A stretch of 64,000 bases of DNA. Source: Paenibacillus sp. Lineage in GTDB: Bacteria; Bacillota; Bacilli; Paenibacillales; Paenibacillaceae. The notes below the pieces were generated by a model. The model was not told where the DNA came from. It was given only the letters and a program-made list of their open reading frames with translations, and searched no databases. The stretch is taken from NCBI GenBank assembly GCA_017512705.1, contig JAFWEX010000001.1, positions 1 to 64,000 on the forward strand, given 5' to 3'. This document shows positions 8,425-17,027 of this stretch, piece by piece. Numbering within the stretch: the stretch's first letter is position 1; every line of letters starts with the position of its first letter. A program made the translations under genes and the position numbers.

Positions 8425-9747
8425 ATGTATAAGTCGAAATCTACGATGCACCATAAGTTGTTTATTATCGGTGCAGGCGCTTCAGGTCTCATGGCCGCCG
8501 TTACTGCTCGTGACCAAGGGATCGATACTGCGATTATTGAGGGCAACGACCGTCTTGGCAAGAAGGTACTAACGACTGGTAATGGGCGCTGCAATATTAC
8601 GAACAAATCTACGGTGACAGGTGCAGACGAAGCGGTCAATTTGTCAGTCAAATATCACAGCAATCAGGAGGGATTTCCGCTGCCTGTATTGCGGCAATTT
8701 GGTGTTCGGCAAACGATCGATTTCTTTAATACACTCGGTCTTCCGCTGACCGCGATTGAAAATGGCCGAATGTACCCGATGTCGCTGCAGGCTGCTTCGG
8801 TGTTAGAAGTTTTCCGGATTGCCCTGGAGGATCGGAATGTTCCGATATACTACAAAACCAAAGTATTGGACGTTACCGTGTCGGAGGAACATCCACGATT
8901 CACGATTCATTGCGAGACGGAGACAGAGGGGAAGGTCACATATACCAGTGATTATCTCTTCATCTGCACAGGCGGCCTTACCGCTCCGAAAACAGGAACG
9001 GACGGCTCTGGTTACACACTTGCTCAGCGACTGGGGCATACCTTGATTCATCCTGTACCCGGAATTGTTCAATTGAAGCTGGATAGCCCACATCTGAAGG
9101 AAATTACCGGAGTTAAGTTCGAAGGATGGGGGCATATCATCGTTAATGGTGAAGTGATTCGTAGTGAGTATGGAGAGGTGCTGTTTACGAATTATGGCGC
9201 TTCCGGCCCGCCGATTCTTCAGTTAAGCCGAAAGGCTGCATTCCAACTTGGAAAGGGAGAAAAGGTAATCTTATCGCTGGATATGATGCCAGACCGAACC
9301 GAGGAAGAGGTTATTGATTTTCTCGATACACACTGGGGAATGTTCGGACACCGGACGGTGGCTGCTTCCCTGATCGGTATCTTGAACAAGAAGCTGATCC
9401 CTGTCCTCTTGAAAGAAGCAGGAATCAGCGATCAGGACCAAAATCTGTTATGTCAGGATCTCTCGTGGAAATCCAGAAAAGCCTTGTGCCGCCTCATGAA
9501 GCGTTGGGAATTTATCGTGACCGATACCAATGGTTTCCCGGCTGCTCAAACGACAGCTGGCGGCATCGACACGACAGATTTAAAAGAAGGAACGCTCGAA
9601 TCGAAGCTTGTGCCAGGGCTCTATTTTGCCGGCGAGGTGATGGATGTGGATGGGGATTGCGGTGGCTATAACCTGCAATGGGCCTGGAGCTCCGGTTATT
9701 CCGCCGCGATGGCACTTACTGATCATCTTCGCAGGCATAGTGTATAA
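8425..9747 (+). CDS. HI0933/BaiN-type FAD-dependent oxidoreductase, copy 2
   Basis: This 440-residue protein is collinear with the copy just upstream and has the same motifs (IIGAGASGLMAA, GNGRCNITN, FICTGG, GEVMDVDGDCGGYN). The frame is open from 8332, but I place the start at ATG 8425. There the first 18 residues align one-to-one with copy 1, and the upstream DNA (GACAAAGGA...ATATATG) matches the leader of copy 1. ATG 8410 sits directly on the ribosome site and is unlikely. The two copies have clearly diverged, so the duplication is not recent and the pair may have split functions or substrates. Confidence 0.85.
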   Translation: MYKSKSTMHHKLFIIGAGASGLMAAVTARDQGIDTAIIEGNDRLGKKVLTTGNGRCNITNKSTVTGADEAVNLSVKYHSNQEGFPLPVLRQFGVRQTIDFFNTLGLPLTAIENGRMYPMSLQAASVLEVFRIALEDRNVPIYYKTKVLDVTVSEEHPRFTIHCETETEGKVTYTSDYLFICTGGLTAPKTGTDGSGYTLAQRLGHTLIHPVPGIVQLKLDSPHLKEITGVKFEGWGHIIVNGEVIRSEYGEVLFTNYGASGPPILQLSRKAAFQLGKGEKVILSLDMMPDRTEEEVIDFLDTHWGMFGHRTVAASLIGILNKKLIPVLLKEAGISDQDQNLLCQDLSWKSRKALCRLMKRWEFIVTDTNGFPAAQTTAGGIDTTDLKEGTLESKLVPGLYFAGEVMDVDGDCGGYNLQWAWSSGYSAAMALTDHLRRHSV

Positions 9748-9836
9748 AGATGGATCGTTGTTTGGCTCTTACCGAGGAAACACGCATCGGCGAATTGTGG
9801 TATTGTATGGCAACGATTCGCCTCCATTAGAATCAA

Positions 9837-9876
9837 GAAACCATCAATCAGTGTTCTGGTTGATGGTTTCTCTATT
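9837..9876 (+). terminator. terminator after the flavoprotein pair
   Basis: GAAACCATCAA (9837-9847) pairs with TTGATGGTTTC (9860-9870), followed by a T-rich tail. It lies between convergent genes and may act in both directions. Confidence 0.8.
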
Positions 9877-9899
9877 TATGCTATAAGCAGGCTAAATCT

Positions 9900-10184
9900 T
9901 TAATTAATATCTTGGGTTCTCATCTTCATAAGTTCCTTATTTCTCTTTTGCTGTAGCGATTTTCTACCTACATTCCATTCCGAGATCAGGAAGAGTAAGC
10001 CTAACAACAAGTACAGTGTGAAGCTTAGGAAACTCTGATAACGATCTGTGACCAACATCCATATAGAGAATGCGATATATCCCAGGGGGATGAGTGCCCC
10101 CCAAAGAATATGATTTCGAGTGGATAGCAAATACTGTAGTGCGAGTATTCCCACAATGATGAATAGATGGTATATATCCGTCAT
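9900..10184 (-). CDS. small membrane protein, partner of the DUF2089-like gene
   Basis: This 94-residue protein has three predicted hydrophobic segments (about 8-20, 28-46 and 53-67) and a basic C-terminal tail. I do not recognise a named family. Its start lies 2 bases after the stop of the upstream DUF2089-like regulator gene, so the two are almost certainly co-transcribed. A regulator plus a short membrane protein is a common layout for envelope-sensing pairs, but that role is inference. Confidence 0.7.
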   Translation of the reverse strand: MTDIYHLFIIVGILALQYLLSTRNHILWGALIPLGYIAFSIWMLVTDRYQSFLSFTLYLLLGLLFLISEWNVGRKSLQQKRNKELMKMRTQDIN

Positions 10185-10186
10185 AA

Positions 10187-10483
10187 TTAATCTTTCCTTT
10201 CTGATTTGTACTTTTCGATAATTAGTTTTGCGTCTTCCAGACTGATTCGGTCATCGATTGATAAATTCTTAATAAATTTGATGAAGTCTTCATTCTTCTC
10301 TACTTCATTAAGCTTTATCTTCTCAATTAATCGATCGAGTTTGATTCGAACTGTGGGGTACGAAACTTCATATATTTTGGCAATCTCTTTTAATGAACCA
10401 GATGTGAGAACAAACTTCTTTATGAACTCAAGGTCCTCATTTTCCAAAGAAAGTACCCAGTTTGGCAGGTCTCCTCTTTCCAT
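10187..10483 (-). CDS. DUF2089-like helix-turn-helix protein
   Basis: This 98-residue protein starts MERGDLPNW. The frame extends further upstream, but the ATG at 10483 is preceded by GAGGAGGGG and is the clear start. The sequence FVLTSGSLKEIAKIYEVSYPTVRIKLDRL (residues about 22-50, read here as two pieces around the HTH) looks like a sigma-region-4/LuxR-type helix-turn-helix, matching the DUF2089 family of Firmicutes. The C-terminal half is a charged helical region. It is likely a transcription factor acting on its own AT-rich upstream region, and it heads a two-gene operon with the membrane protein downstream. Confidence 0.75.
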   Translation of the reverse strand: MERGDLPNWVLSLENEDLEFIKKFVLTSGSLKEIAKIYEVSYPTVRIKLDRLIEKIKLNEVEKNEDFIKFIKNLSIDDRISLEDAKLIIEKYKSERKD

Positions 10484-10824
10484 AATTCCCCTCCTCTCGA
10501 AATGATAATAACACATTTTTTAATAAAGTTAAACTAATTTTTAATAATATTAAAAATAATAATAAAATAAATATTCAAAGATATTTCATGTTACAAGTTA
10601 CACGCTAAAATATGTTGCCAACAAGAATGTCATCGGCTATTTAAAGATTTAAATAGTTGCACCAAATTCAAATGTTCTAATTTGTCATCATACCAATCAA
10701 GAGAATCAACCGATTATTTATAATATTTTAGATCTTAAACCTATTCATGATATGATCCCAATAGATAAGCATTAGAGCTAGTAGCGCCTCGAGATCAGTT
10801 GAAGTGAAAAGGGAGTGAACCCAA
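10484..10824. other. AT-rich intergenic region with repeated TTAATAA-like motifs
   Basis: No gene is seen. At 10519-10575 there are several near-copies of TTAATAA and its complement, just upstream of the DUF2089-like gene, which fit an operator for it. The rest has no structure that I can name. The ribosome site AAGGGAG for the gene at 10825 is at the right end. Confidence 0.5.
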
Positions 10825-11187
10825 ATGGCCGAAAAACATTGGCTTGTTGTGCAATATCCCCTGAAAAGTGCGAAAGGCAGTAAACGTGATCAGTGGTTAA
10901 AGGAAAAGGTGATGGAATACTTAGAGGTTGCTCTGAACGAGCACGAGTTGGGAAAGGTGGACGGATGTGACCAAGGGAGCAGTATGGCCGATCCAAACAA
11001 ATATGTGATGAACATCTTCTGTGTCGTGGCGGAGGAAGAGCGGGGCATTGCGCTGGTCAAAAAGGTACTGCGAGAGAGTCGTTTGGATTACACTCGTATT
11101 CTAATTGCAACCATGCCTTACGGCAAAGAAGGAAGCTATACACTGAAATATGCCTCTAAAAAGGATGTCACTGAGTTCTCGTTATAA
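10825..11187 (+). CDS. uncharacterised 120-residue protein
   Basis: The start is ATG after AAGGGAGTGAACCCAA. The protein is soluble, with no signal peptide or membrane segment. A central pattern VDGCDQGSS...NIFCVVAEEE followed by a helix (ALVKKVLRES) and a short strand resembles a small alpha/beta protein family whose members read VDG-x-D-x-GS then NIF. I know no function for that family. It stands alone between the DUF2089-like operon and the sensor kinase. Confidence 0.7.
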   Translation: MAEKHWLVVQYPLKSAKGSKRDQWLKEKVMEYLEVALNEHELGKVDGCDQGSSMADPNKYVMNIFCVVAEEERGIALVKKVLRESRLDYTRILIATMPYGKEGSYTLKYASKKDVTEFSL

Positions 11188-11463
11188 GTCAATCTCCCCA
11201 TCCACCTTTATTTCTCTAATATGAGCGATCTTCACATCTAACAGTGGAGGTCGTTTATTGTCGTCTCACCTCTACCTCACCTATATCCATACTCAATATA
11301 CCTTGTCTCTACCTACCTCATCATTCCCACGATCACGAAGCAGAGCATGGCAACATGTTCAAAAAATATATTAAGAACCTTCCAGATTCAGGCATATCAT
11401 ATACAATTGTATAAAATCCGAGAGTGTTTACATGATCGGAAATGTTATCGATTGGAGGGTCTG
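11188..11463. other. intergenic region before the sensor kinase
   Basis: No gene is present. A frame that joins the kinase upstream (from 11347) has no ribosome site and no family similarity, so I treat it as non-coding. The site GGAGGG near 11455 precedes the kinase start. Confidence 0.5.
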
Positions 11464-13578
11464 ATGTTGAAAAGGAAGTTTATTCTAAAGTTTCATTTAA
11501 GAGAGTTTGTGCAGCGCAAGCCCAAGACACTCGCCTTTAAAATCCCCTTTGCGTACTTTGTCATTATTCTGCTAACGGTAGCGTTTAGCGCACTTGTGCT
11601 GAACCGCATTTCAGAAAATGACGCACAGCAGAAGATTAATGAAGCATCGCTACAGACGATTACGTCAATCCAGACGAATGTGAATCTCATGATCGAGAAC
11701 GTCAACAATTATTCGAAAATGATATTCTCTGATCCTAACCTGCAGAACCTGCTTCGTCAGGGTAATGTGTACTCCAATTTGCAGACCCAATCTAAGGTTA
11801 GCTCGTATCTAACTAATCTCATGCAAGCGGTTCCAATTATTGATTCAGTCTACATCTATGACAATTCGGGTCATCGCTTTTCGGTCGGGACACAGGAGTG
11901 GCCTACTTTTCTCGAAGCGAATGTGCAGGATGCACCGTGGTATGAACAGGCTTTGAACTACAAAGGGCGATACGTACTCAGGCTGAATGGCGGCAAAAAT
12001 GAAGACGATAGCCCGAATTCTAGCAGCAATAGCGGTGATGAACCTCATAGTGAGTATAGTCCTCAAAAAAGTAGCAGGTTTTCAGCCACCGTGGAGAATG
12101 CGGAAGAGGAGAAGGAGGAGGAAGAAAATGTGGTATCGTTTATTCGTTTGATCCGAGACTTGGATGATACAGCGCCGCTGGGTTTTCTTGTGATGAATAT
12201 CAAAGAGAAATCCATTGCTCAGGCTTATGCCAATCTGTCTGCGCCTGATTCATTTCAAGTGGCTATTTTGGACGAGCATCTGCAGATAATCGCAACAAAT
12301 GCCACATCAAATGCCTCCCAAAACGCTACAACCAATAACTCAATAAACACAGCTTCTACAGCATCTGCAAAATATAACGCCCTTACAGCAACTTCGGGAT
12401 CACCAGCGTCTCCGGAATTAGAAGGACCTTTTGCATCCGAAGCATCCATGTCCGGTACTGAAAAGCAGACAGGTATGCACGAGATTCTAGAGACGAATCA
12501 GGCCAAGTTAAAGCAAGCCTTTCAGGAGCATCCCTCCGGCTCTGTGACGTTGCATTCTGGTGGACAGGATTACGCAGTAACCTACCGCTCGGCTGGTGAA
12601 GATCAGTGGAAGTACATCAGCATGAGTCCATACCGTGCAACAGATACCCGCAACAAATCCTTGGTTCTGCTGGCTTTCATGCTGCTGGCGGTAAACGGAT
12701 CTGTCTTTTTCATCAGCTCATTTATCATCTCTCGCAGTGTGATCAAGCCCATTCATAAGTTACTCCGATCCATGCAGAAAGCACCGAGTGGCAATTTCCG
12801 CAAAGTCCAAGTGGAACTGAACAGTTACGAATTCGAACAGCTTTATAGCGGATACAACCAGATGATTGAGCAGATTGAACAGATGCTGAGACGCATGATT
12901 CAGGAGCAACAGACGATCCGCCGAGCTGAGCTGAACACCCTCCAAGCTCAGATCAAGCCACATTTTTTGTACAACACACTCGATTCTATTACATCCCTTG
13001 CAATGTCTGGTATGAACGACAAAGTGTGCGAGATGCTGGAGGCCCTCGGAAGTTACTACCGTCTGAGTGTAAGCAAAGGTAATGAAGTCATTACACTACG
13101 CGAAGAAGTTGAGATTGTTCGTCATTATCTGACCATTCAGCAGGTACGGTATCCGGGCGTATTTGAGGTACAGTACGACATTGATTCAGACTGTGCGCAG
13201 GTGATGATTCCAAAGCTCGTACTCCAGCCACTGGTGGAAAATTCCCTATATCACGGCATTCGCGCCAAAGGCAGCCCCGGCATGATACGTATCGAGGCCC
13301 GGCTAACGGGGGACGTCGTCATTCTAACCCTTACGGATGATGGAGTGGGGATGCCTGAGGAACAAGTGCAGCAGATCCAGCTTACAGCATTGAACAAAGC
13401 GAGCCGTCCCACGGCTAACATGAATGCAAGCTTTGGTCTGTGGGGGACAATGGAGCGGCTACGTATTTTTTATGATCGAGAAGATGGACTGCAACTGGAG
13501 AGTGTGATTGGAAAAGGAACCACGATAACCATTACCATCCCGAAGGGAGAAGCTGCGTCATGGAACAACAACTTTTAA
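11464..13578 (+). CDS. YesM-type sensor histidine kinase
   Basis: This 704-residue membrane kinase is of the LytS/YesM family, which usually controls carbohydrate uptake and breakdown in Paenibacillus. It has a first membrane helix about 24-47, an extracellular Cache-like sensor about 48-398, a second helix about 400-423, a HAMP linker, the phosphorylation box QIKPHFLYNTLDS with H about 500, the N-box PLVENSLYHGI and a G-box GLWGTMERL. ATG 11464 is chosen because GGAGGG lies just upstream. Unusual for the family are two low-complexity inserts in the sensor: an acidic/Ser/Asn stretch about 176-221 and an Asn/Ser/Thr/Ala-rich stretch about 278-338. The 3' end overlaps the response regulator gene by 19 bases. 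Confidence 0.92.
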   Translation: MLKRKFILKFHLREFVQRKPKTLAFKIPFAYFVIILLTVAFSALVLNRISENDAQQKINEASLQTITSIQTNVNLMIENVNNYSKMIFSDPNLQNLLRQGNVYSNLQTQSKVSSYLTNLMQAVPIIDSVYIYDNSGHRFSVGTQEWPTFLEANVQDAPWYEQALNYKGRYVLRLNGGKNEDDSPNSSSNSGDEPHSEYSPQKSSRFSATVENAEEEKEEEENVVSFIRLIRDLDDTAPLGFLVMNIKEKSIAQAYANLSAPDSFQVAILDEHLQIIATNATSNASQNATTNNSINTASTASAKYNALTATSGSPASPELEGPFASEASMSGTEKQTGMHEILETNQAKLKQAFQEHPSGSVTLHSGGQDYAVTYRSAGEDQWKYISMSPYRATDTRNKSLVLLAFMLLAVNGSVFFISSFIISRSVIKPIHKLLRSMQKAPSGNFRKVQVELNSYEFEQLYSGYNQMIEQIEQMLRRMIQEQQTIRRAELNTLQAQIKPHFLYNTLDSITSLAMSGMNDKVCEMLEALGSYYRLSVSKGNEVITLREEVEIVRHYLTIQQVRYPGVFEVQYDIDSDCAQVMIPKLVLQPLVENSLYHGIRAKGSPGMIRIEARLTGDVVILTLTDDGVGMPEEQVQQIQLTALNKASRPTANMNASFGLWGTMERLRIFYDREDGLQLESVIGKGTTITITIPKGEAASWNNNF

Positions 13579-15206
13579 AAGTATTGATCGTGGATGACGA
13601 GTATCTCATCCGAAATCTGCTACGAATGCGCGTGGATTGGCAGCAGCAAGGCATGCACATTGTTGGTGAGGCCTCGAACGCTGCGGAGGCATTAGAGCAA
13701 GTGGAGTTGCTGCATCCGGATATCGTGTTCACAGATATTTATATGCCCTCGATGGACGGCATTGAGCTGAGTGGACTGATTCTGGAGCGTTACCCGAGTG
13801 TCAAAATCGTAGTGGTGACGGGGCATGATGAATTTGAATATGCACGTCAGAGCGTGAAGCTGGGCATATCCGATTTTATTTTGAAACCAATTCGAGCTAC
13901 GGAGTTATTACAGGTTACCACGAAACTACGAGCGGCCATCGAGCAGGAGAGAGGAAGGGAATATGAACTGATCAAGTTGCGGGAGGAGATGAAGCGCAGT
14001 CTGCCGTATCTTAAGGAACGTTTTGTGAATCAGTGGTTGCAGGGTGTGTTACATGAGGAGGAAGTGCGCGAGCAGGTACGTTTCTTCGGGATTCCCATCT
14101 CTTCGCGCATTCTGGAGGCTCAGGTAGCTGTTATAGAGATAGAGGCTTCTGTTCACCAGCAAGCTGAATGTAAACACTCAGACTCAGAGGAGATTCAGAT
14201 CCTGCTACGCATGGAGGGGTTGAAGCATGTTCAGGCCTATTACGAACCAGATGTGCAAAAAGTGATCGTAATGGACACACGTAACCGGATGGTCATTCTC
14301 GCACTTGCCCCAGACGCAAGTCTGGCTGCTCAAGTGGAGCCTCTTCAGGAAAAATTACAACAGGCACTCACTGCCGAGGGTATTGAAGTCAATGTGACGA
14401 TTGGCATTGGCAAGATGCACTCTGGGTGGGGAGAGGTGTCTGTGGCATATCGGGAAGCTTGTCGTGCTCTGGAGTATCAGACGTTTGCAGGGAAAAATCA
14501 GGTGATTCACTTCGAGGATCTCGTAATAAACAGCGTAATAAACAGTCATGACCCAAGTCAGTCTTATCGCTCCGATACTGGAATGCTTCAACAACTGCAA
14601 TTCTGCATTAGTGTAGGTGCGGGGGAAGAGGCTGTGTCCCGACTCGAGCATATCCTGTCTGCTCCATTCTCTAACATAGCACAGTTCCGCATGGCAGCTA
14701 TGGATGTAATCACCGAATGCCAGCGTGCAGCAATGGAGCAGCAGCTTGAGGGGGAGCAGGTGTTCAACAACGAAGCTGTTGCTAGCATGCTGATGTCGGA
14801 GTATTTACCTGACCTGAGAATGATGCTGGAACAGTATGTTCGTACAGTGGCAGATCTGATTCAGATGAAACGACAGGCCAGAGAAGGAAAACTGATTGAT
14901 CAGGTCAAGGTGTACCTGGAGGGGCAGATGGGCAATGCAGACGTGGGGTTATCGAGCACAGCTGCGGCTTTTTATGTAAGTCCGGGTCACTTGGGGCGTT
15001 TGATGAAAAAAGAAACCGGGCAGACGTTTGTTGAATATTTAACGCAGCTTCGTATGAAGAAGGCCGAATCACTGCTGAAGCAGACCGATTTGAAGGGATA
15101 TGAGATCGGGGAACAAGTGGGTATCCCGGACCCGCACTATTTCAGTGTGTTATTCAAAAAACAGTTCGGTCGCTCCATGAACGAGTACCGCAACGTTAGA
15201 AGTTGA
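13560..15206 (+). CDS. YesN-type response regulator with AraC DNA-binding domain
   Basis: This 548-residue regulator is the partner of the kinase upstream, with which it overlaps. The N-terminal receiver domain has acidic residues D12-D13, the phospho-acceptor D59 in FTDIYMPSMDG, and K107 or its near neighbour in ILKPI. A long middle region links to a C-terminal AraC pair of helix-turn-helices (from about residue 440) ending in the family pattern DPHYFSVLFKKQFG. It most likely activates the ABC transporter genes downstream in response to a sugar or oligosaccharide. That target is inferred from position. Confidence 0.92.
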   Translation: MEQQLLKVLIVDDEYLIRNLLRMRVDWQQQGMHIVGEASNAAEALEQVELLHPDIVFTDIYMPSMDGIELSGLILERYPSVKIVVVTGHDEFEYARQSVKLGISDFILKPIRATELLQVTTKLRAAIEQERGREYELIKLREEMKRSLPYLKERFVNQWLQGVLHEEEVREQVRFFGIPISSRILEAQVAVIEIEASVHQQAECKHSDSEEIQILLRMEGLKHVQAYYEPDVQKVIVMDTRNRMVILALAPDASLAAQVEPLQEKLQQALTAEGIEVNVTIGIGKMHSGWGEVSVAYREACRALEYQTFAGKNQVIHFEDLVINSVINSHDPSQSYRSDTGMLQQLQFCISVGAGEEAVSRLEHILSAPFSNIAQFRMAAMDVITECQRAAMEQQLEGEQVFNNEAVASMLMSEYLPDLRMMLEQYVRTVADLIQMKRQAREGKLIDQVKVYLEGQMGNADVGLSSTAAAFYVSPGHLGRLMKKETGQTFVEYLTQLRMKKAESLLKQTDLKGYEIGEQVGIPDPHYFSVLFKKQFGRSMNEYRNVRS

Positions 15207-15568
15207 TCTTGTGCATTTCAGAATTTGGTCGCGCTTTCATATGTGTTCGAATATTACAAGTCAATGCCTGTTTTCTAAATGGAGAACACCGTGCTCAATT
15301 ACTAAAATGTGGATACATAGTTGAATTGCTTTTTACACAAAAACGGAGAGGACAGAAAAAACCTGAAGAAGCGGAGCCAAAAGCTTTCTGGAAGAAAGCT
15401 GCATCGGAAGCATATGCTTCGCCTTTATCACCGGATTTTACCCTTTCAAAAAGGGAATCAAAAAATCTGGGGATAACAGCGATCGAAAGGTTATTCTGTC
15501 ATCGGAGTATACGTGGAAATATCTGAGTTCAACTATGGATATAACCAACAAAAGATCAGGGAGGTCAT
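15207..15568. other. intergenic region occupied by structured repeat copy A
   Basis: No credible gene is present. An open frame at 15203-15526 runs through the repeat and has no ribosome site. Most of the stretch is the repeat described at 15341-15540. The site GGGAGGTC for the lipoprotein gene is at 15559-15566. Confidence 0.6.
15341..15540 (+). repeat. structured intergenic repeat, copy A (long form)
   Basis: Three hairpins come in a row. They are 15382-15388/15394-15400 (AGCTTTC with GAAAGCT), the palindrome GAAGCATATGCTTC at 15407-15420, and CCGGATTTT (15431-15439) with AAAATCTGG (15462-15470) nesting CCCTTT with AAAGGG. They are followed by about 70 unpaired bases ending AGTTCAACTATGGA. 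The part from about 15448 onward recurs at 18789-18885. It lies just ahead of the solute-binding lipoprotein gene. Confidence 0.8.
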
Positions 15569-16888
15569 ATGATGAGAGCGCTATTCAAGAAATCATTAAG
15601 TCTAGTACTGACTCTGGGGCTTGCAGGTAGCCTGGCAGCATGCTCATCCGGGTCAGACGGTGGTGCACAGGGAGAGAGCAATGGCAAGATCAAGCTGACA
15701 CTGTGGGATCAATCGGTTGGTACAACAGACCCGTCAGCCAAGCTGCTGCCCGAGATCGTGGAGAGATGGAACAGCGAACATCCCGACATCCAGGTTGAAC
15801 GTACAGGCACAACAGGTGAGCAATACAAAACTAAAGTGAAAACGTCCATTGCAGCCGGTGAATCACCAGATCTGTTCTACGGCATGGGCGGAGGCAGCTT
15901 TATGCAGCCATACATCCAATCCGGTAATGTGCTGGAGATTACCAGTTATCTAACAGACGATATCAAGGAACGCATGGGTCCGGGGATGGCTGAGGCCATT
16001 AATATGGATGGCAAAATCTACACACTGCCTGTGTACACACACATTGCCAATCTCTACGTGAATACGGAACTGTTCGAGCAGGCGGGTGCCAAAATTCCGA
16101 CTACATATAACGAGTTGCTTGACGCAGTGGCCAAACTGAAAGCGGCAGGAATCACCCCGGCGGTAATTGGCGAGAAAGACCGCTGGCCGGGCATGTACTG
16201 GTATGACATCATCGCGATGCGCCAAGCGGGGAATGCAGCGGTCATCGAAGCATTTAAAGATCCGTCCAAGTGGGATTCTCCAGACTTTATCGCGGCGGCT
16301 ACCAAGATGCAGCAGCTGGCACAGGCCGGGGCGTTTAACAGTAGCATGTTCAGTATGAGCTATGACGAGATGCTTGGTGCATTTAATGCAGGCAAAGGAG
16401 CGATGATGTTCCAGGCCAACTGGGTCAATGCAGGCATTGAAGATCCATCTTCCTCGGCAGTCAAAGGCAAAGTGAAGGTGATCCCGTTCCCTATCTTTGA
16501 AGATGGCAAAGGCACAAGCACCGAGATCTTCGGTGGCGCGGTTGATGGATTCTATATTAGCCAAACAACTAAGCACCCGAAGGAAGCTACGGAGTTCTTG
16601 ATGTATCTGAGTGAGCAACTCGGTACGCAAGGTTTTCTCGCGGGAGCGGGACTGCCAAGCTGGAAGACGGATTCACTCGACACGTCCAGCCTGTCCTCTC
16701 TCGATCTATCTGCTGCGGACATTATGAAAACAGCAACCTCGTTCATCGCTTGGTGGGATAATATCTTGCCAGCCGAGTCTGCGGAAGCACACAAAAATCT
16801 GATCGCCCAGCTACTGGCTGGTGATGTGACGCCTGAGGAATTCTGCAAACAGATGGCACAGCTGAAACCAACGGAGCTAAGTCTGTAG
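15569..16888 (+). CDS. sugar ABC transporter solute-binding lipoprotein
   Basis: This 439-residue family 1 extracellular binding protein has a lipoprotein signal peptide with a clear lipobox (LAAC, Cys about 25), so it is anchored to the outer face of the membrane. The mature part has the family pattern (LTLWDQ..., ERWNSEHPDIQVE, GESPDLFYG, GAMMFQANW). The likely ligand is an oligosaccharide, judged by family and by the permeases downstream. The ligand cannot be read from sequence. ATG 15569 or 15572 could be the start, since both follow GGGAGGTC. It is the first transporter gene after the two-component pair and has repeat copy A in its leader. Confidence 0.93.
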   Translation: MMRALFKKSLSLVLTLGLAGSLAACSSGSDGGAQGESNGKIKLTLWDQSVGTTDPSAKLLPEIVERWNSEHPDIQVERTGTTGEQYKTKVKTSIAAGESPDLFYGMGGGSFMQPYIQSGNVLEITSYLTDDIKERMGPGMAEAINMDGKIYTLPVYTHIANLYVNTELFEQAGAKIPTTYNELLDAVAKLKAAGITPAVIGEKDRWPGMYWYDIIAMRQAGNAAVIEAFKDPSKWDSPDFIAAATKMQQLAQAGAFNSSMFSMSYDEMLGAFNAGKGAMMFQANWVNAGIEDPSSSAVKGKVKVIPFPIFEDGKGTSTEIFGGAVDGFYISQTTKHPKEATEFLMYLSEQLGTQGFLAGAGLPSWKTDSLDTSSLSSLDLSAADIMKTATSFIAWWDNILPAESAEAHKNLIAQLLAGDVTPEEFCKQMAQLKPTELSL

Positions 16889-16979
16889 GTTAAACAGGCA
16901 ACAGGTGGAGATAGGTTTGAGGTAAGTTTGTGTTCGTGCAAGCGGCACCTGCGTTAACACTGAAATTAATGCCCAAACG

Positions 16980-17010
16980 AGGCGTGGTCCGGGACTTTCC
17001 GGTCACGCCT
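16980..17010 (+). promoter_or_regulatory. intercistronic hairpin between binding protein and permease genes
   Basis: AGGCGTG (16980-16986) pairs with CACGCCT (17004-17010) and encloses CCGG/CCGG. There is no proper T-run, and the permease ribosome site starts a few bases later. Such hairpins often stabilise the upstream mRNA, so the binding protein is made in excess over the permeases. That role is inferred. Confidence 0.6.
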
Positions 17011-17027
17011 TTGAGAGGAGAAGAGTC

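Noticed and set aside
15203..15526. An open frame of 107 codons after the response regulator gene
   Set aside because: It runs through the structured repeat, has no ribosome site and resembles no protein family. The repeat explains the sequence better.
15950..16630. A 226-codon frame on the minus strand
   Set aside because: It lies fully inside the solute-binding protein gene, is rich in Arg, His and Cys as expected of an antisense shadow, and has no ribosome site.
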